5,945 bases of DNA from Armatimonadota bacterium (GTDB lineage: Bacteria; Sysuimicrobiota; Sysuimicrobiia; Sysuimicrobiales; JACQTN01): positions 1 to 5,945 of the forward strand of contig JACQTN010000588.1 in assembly GCA_016210785.1 (NCBI GenBank), in the 5' to 3' direction. A program made the translations under genes and the position numbers. The notes under the pieces are model-generated. The model ran no database searches. It was given only the letters and a program-made list of their open reading frames with translations, and was not told the DNA's origin. This document shows, one piece after another, positions 4,964-5,945 of the stretch. Positions within the stretch are counted from its first letter, which is position 1. Each line of letters opens with the position of its first letter.

Positions 4964-5945
4964 ATGCTGCGCGTCGGCGTCGACATCGGCGGCACCTTCA
5001 CGGACCTCGTTTGGGTCGACGAGACCACGGGCGCGGTGCGCGTCGGCAAGCTACTCACGACGCCCAAGGATCCCGCCCACGCTGTGGAGCAGGGGCTCGT
5101 CGGGCTCCTCCGGGAGGCGAGCAGTGCCGCGGCCAGCGTGGGCGCCCTCATTCACGGGACCACGCTGGCGACCAATGCGCTCATCGAGCGCAAGGGCGCG
5201 CGCACCGGCCTCCTCACCACCGCCGGCTTCCGGGACGCCCTCGAGATCGGCCGCGAGGGCCGCTACGACATGTACGACCTCTTCATCGATCCGCCCGCGC
5301 CGCTCGTCCCGCGCCACCTCCGTCTCGAGGTCACCGAGCGCCTGCTCCCTGACGGCGCGGCGTGTCGCCCGCTGGACGAGGCGGACGCCCGCCGCGCCAT
5401 CGAGGCGCTCGTGGCCCAGGGCGTCGAGGCCATCGCGATCTCGCTGCTCCACGCCTACCGCAATCCGGCGCACGAGCGGACGCTGGAGGCCCTCGTCGCA
5501 GAGATCGCGCCCGGGCTGCCCGTGTCGCGCTCCTCCGGGGTGGTCCCCGAGATCCGCGAGTACGAGCGCACCTCGACCACCGTCGCCAACGTCTACGTGA
5601 TGCCGCTCATGGCGCGATACCTGGACGACCTGGGGCGCAGGCTGGCCGAGCTCGGCGTTCCCGGGGGCTTCCACGTGATGCTCTCCTCGGGTGGCATCGC
5701 GACACCCGAGACGGCCAGGCGCGTCCCGATCCGTCTCGTGGAGTCCGGCCCGGCCGCGGGCGCCCTGGCAGCGGCGCGGGCCGCCCGCGAGATGGGCGAG
5801 GCCCGCCTCCTCTCCTTCGACATGGGCGGCACCACGGCCAAGGCCTGTGTCATCGACGGGGGCCAGCCCCTGGTGGCGCGGGAGTTCGAGGTGGCGCGCG
5901 CGGACCGCTTCAAGAAAGGGTCCGGGCTGCCGATCCGCGTCCCCG
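4964..5945 (+). CDS. hyuA: hydantoinase A / 5-oxoprolinase-family protein, N-terminal half (cut by window end)
   Basis: The frame is open for 327 codons and leaves the window without a stop; family members run about 650-700 residues, so roughly half is present. The N-terminal hydantoinase/oxoprolinase domain (about 3-180) begins with the phosphate-binding motif DIGGTFTD (7-14) and has HGTTLATNALIERKGA (64-79). The hydantoinase A domain starts near YERTSTTVANVYVMP (200-214), with SSGG (241-244), ESGPAAG (260-266) and FDMGGTTAK (285-293), an actin-like ATPase signature. Related enzymes hydrolyse N-methylhydantoin or 5-oxoproline with ATP, usually with a HyuB subunit encoded next door; acetone and acetophenone carboxylase subunits share the fold, so the substrate is open. 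The ATG at 4964 has AAGAGG 9 bases upstream and gives the standard N-terminus MLRVGVDIGGTFTD. Cytoplasmic. Leucine codons favour CTC, unlike the MlrC gene. Divergent from the hydro-lyase. Confidence 0.93.
   Translation, partial: MLRVGVDIGGTFTDLVWVDETTGAVRVGKLLTTPKDPAHAVEQGLVGLLREASSAAASVGALIHGTTLATNALIERKGARTGLLTTAGFRDALEIGREGRYDMYDLFIDPPAPLVPRHLRLEVTERLLPDGAACRPLDEADARRAIEALVAQGVEAIAISLLHAYRNPAHERTLEALVAEIAPGLPVSRSSGVVPEIREYERTSTTVANVYVMPLMARYLDDLGRRLAELGVPGGFHVMLSSGGIATPETARRVPIRLVESGPAAGALAAARAAREMGEARLLSFDMGGTTAKACVIDGGQPLVAREFEVARADRFKKGSGLPIRVP

Noticed and set aside
4860..5600. 246-codon plus-strand frame overlapping the hydantoinase
   Set aside because: Ser/Arg-rich shadow starting through the palindrome; the frame from 4964 has all hydantoinase A motifs.

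Overview
The window is GC-rich, almost fully coding DNA from a bacterium that I cannot name. A probable outer-membrane beta-barrel with a C-terminal phenylalanine and a signal peptide argues for a diderm. The enzyme content (N-carbamoyl amidase, M81 peptidase, YcsI-type hydro-lyase, hydantoinase A) suggests a heterotroph that salvages amino-acid, lactam and hydantoin nitrogen. No rRNA, tRNA, CRISPR array, transposase or phage gene is visible.

Layout. Bases 1-141 are a leader with one weak short-ORF candidate. Bases 142-2516 (+) hold a two-gene unit joined by a 4-base overlap: a nitrilase-superfamily amidase resembling N-carbamoyl-D-amino-acid hydrolase, then an M81/MlrC-type metallopeptidase. 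A well-formed Shine-Dalgarno sequence with no gene to serve follows the MlrC stop. Bases 2558-4791 hold three minus-strand genes, transcribed in the order DUF1445/YcsI hydro-lyase (4791-3985), probable outer-membrane beta-barrel (3911-3099), exported BsuPI-domain protein (3040-2558). A strong two-tier hairpin lies in the gap between the first two. Bases 4792-4963 are a divergent intergenic region with overlapping, opposite-facing -10-like hexamers and a GC-rich palindrome. From 4964 to the window end (+) runs the N-terminal half of a hydantoinase A/5-oxoprolinase-family protein, cut by the window edge.

How they may work together (inference). HyuA-family proteins open hydantoin or 5-oxoproline rings using ATP. 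N-carbamoyl amidases complete hydantoin degradation. The DUF1445 relative YcsI lies in the Bacillus subtilis 5-oxoprolinase gene cluster, and a DUF1445 domain is part of mammalian D-glutamate cyclase. M81 enzymes such as MlrC act on linear peptides containing D-Glu iso-linkages. Four of the six genes therefore point to catabolism of cyclic amides or unusual, possibly D-configured, amino-acid derivatives. The BsuPI and barrel genes do not fit that theme obviously and may be a separate envelope module co-transcribed with the hydro-lyase.
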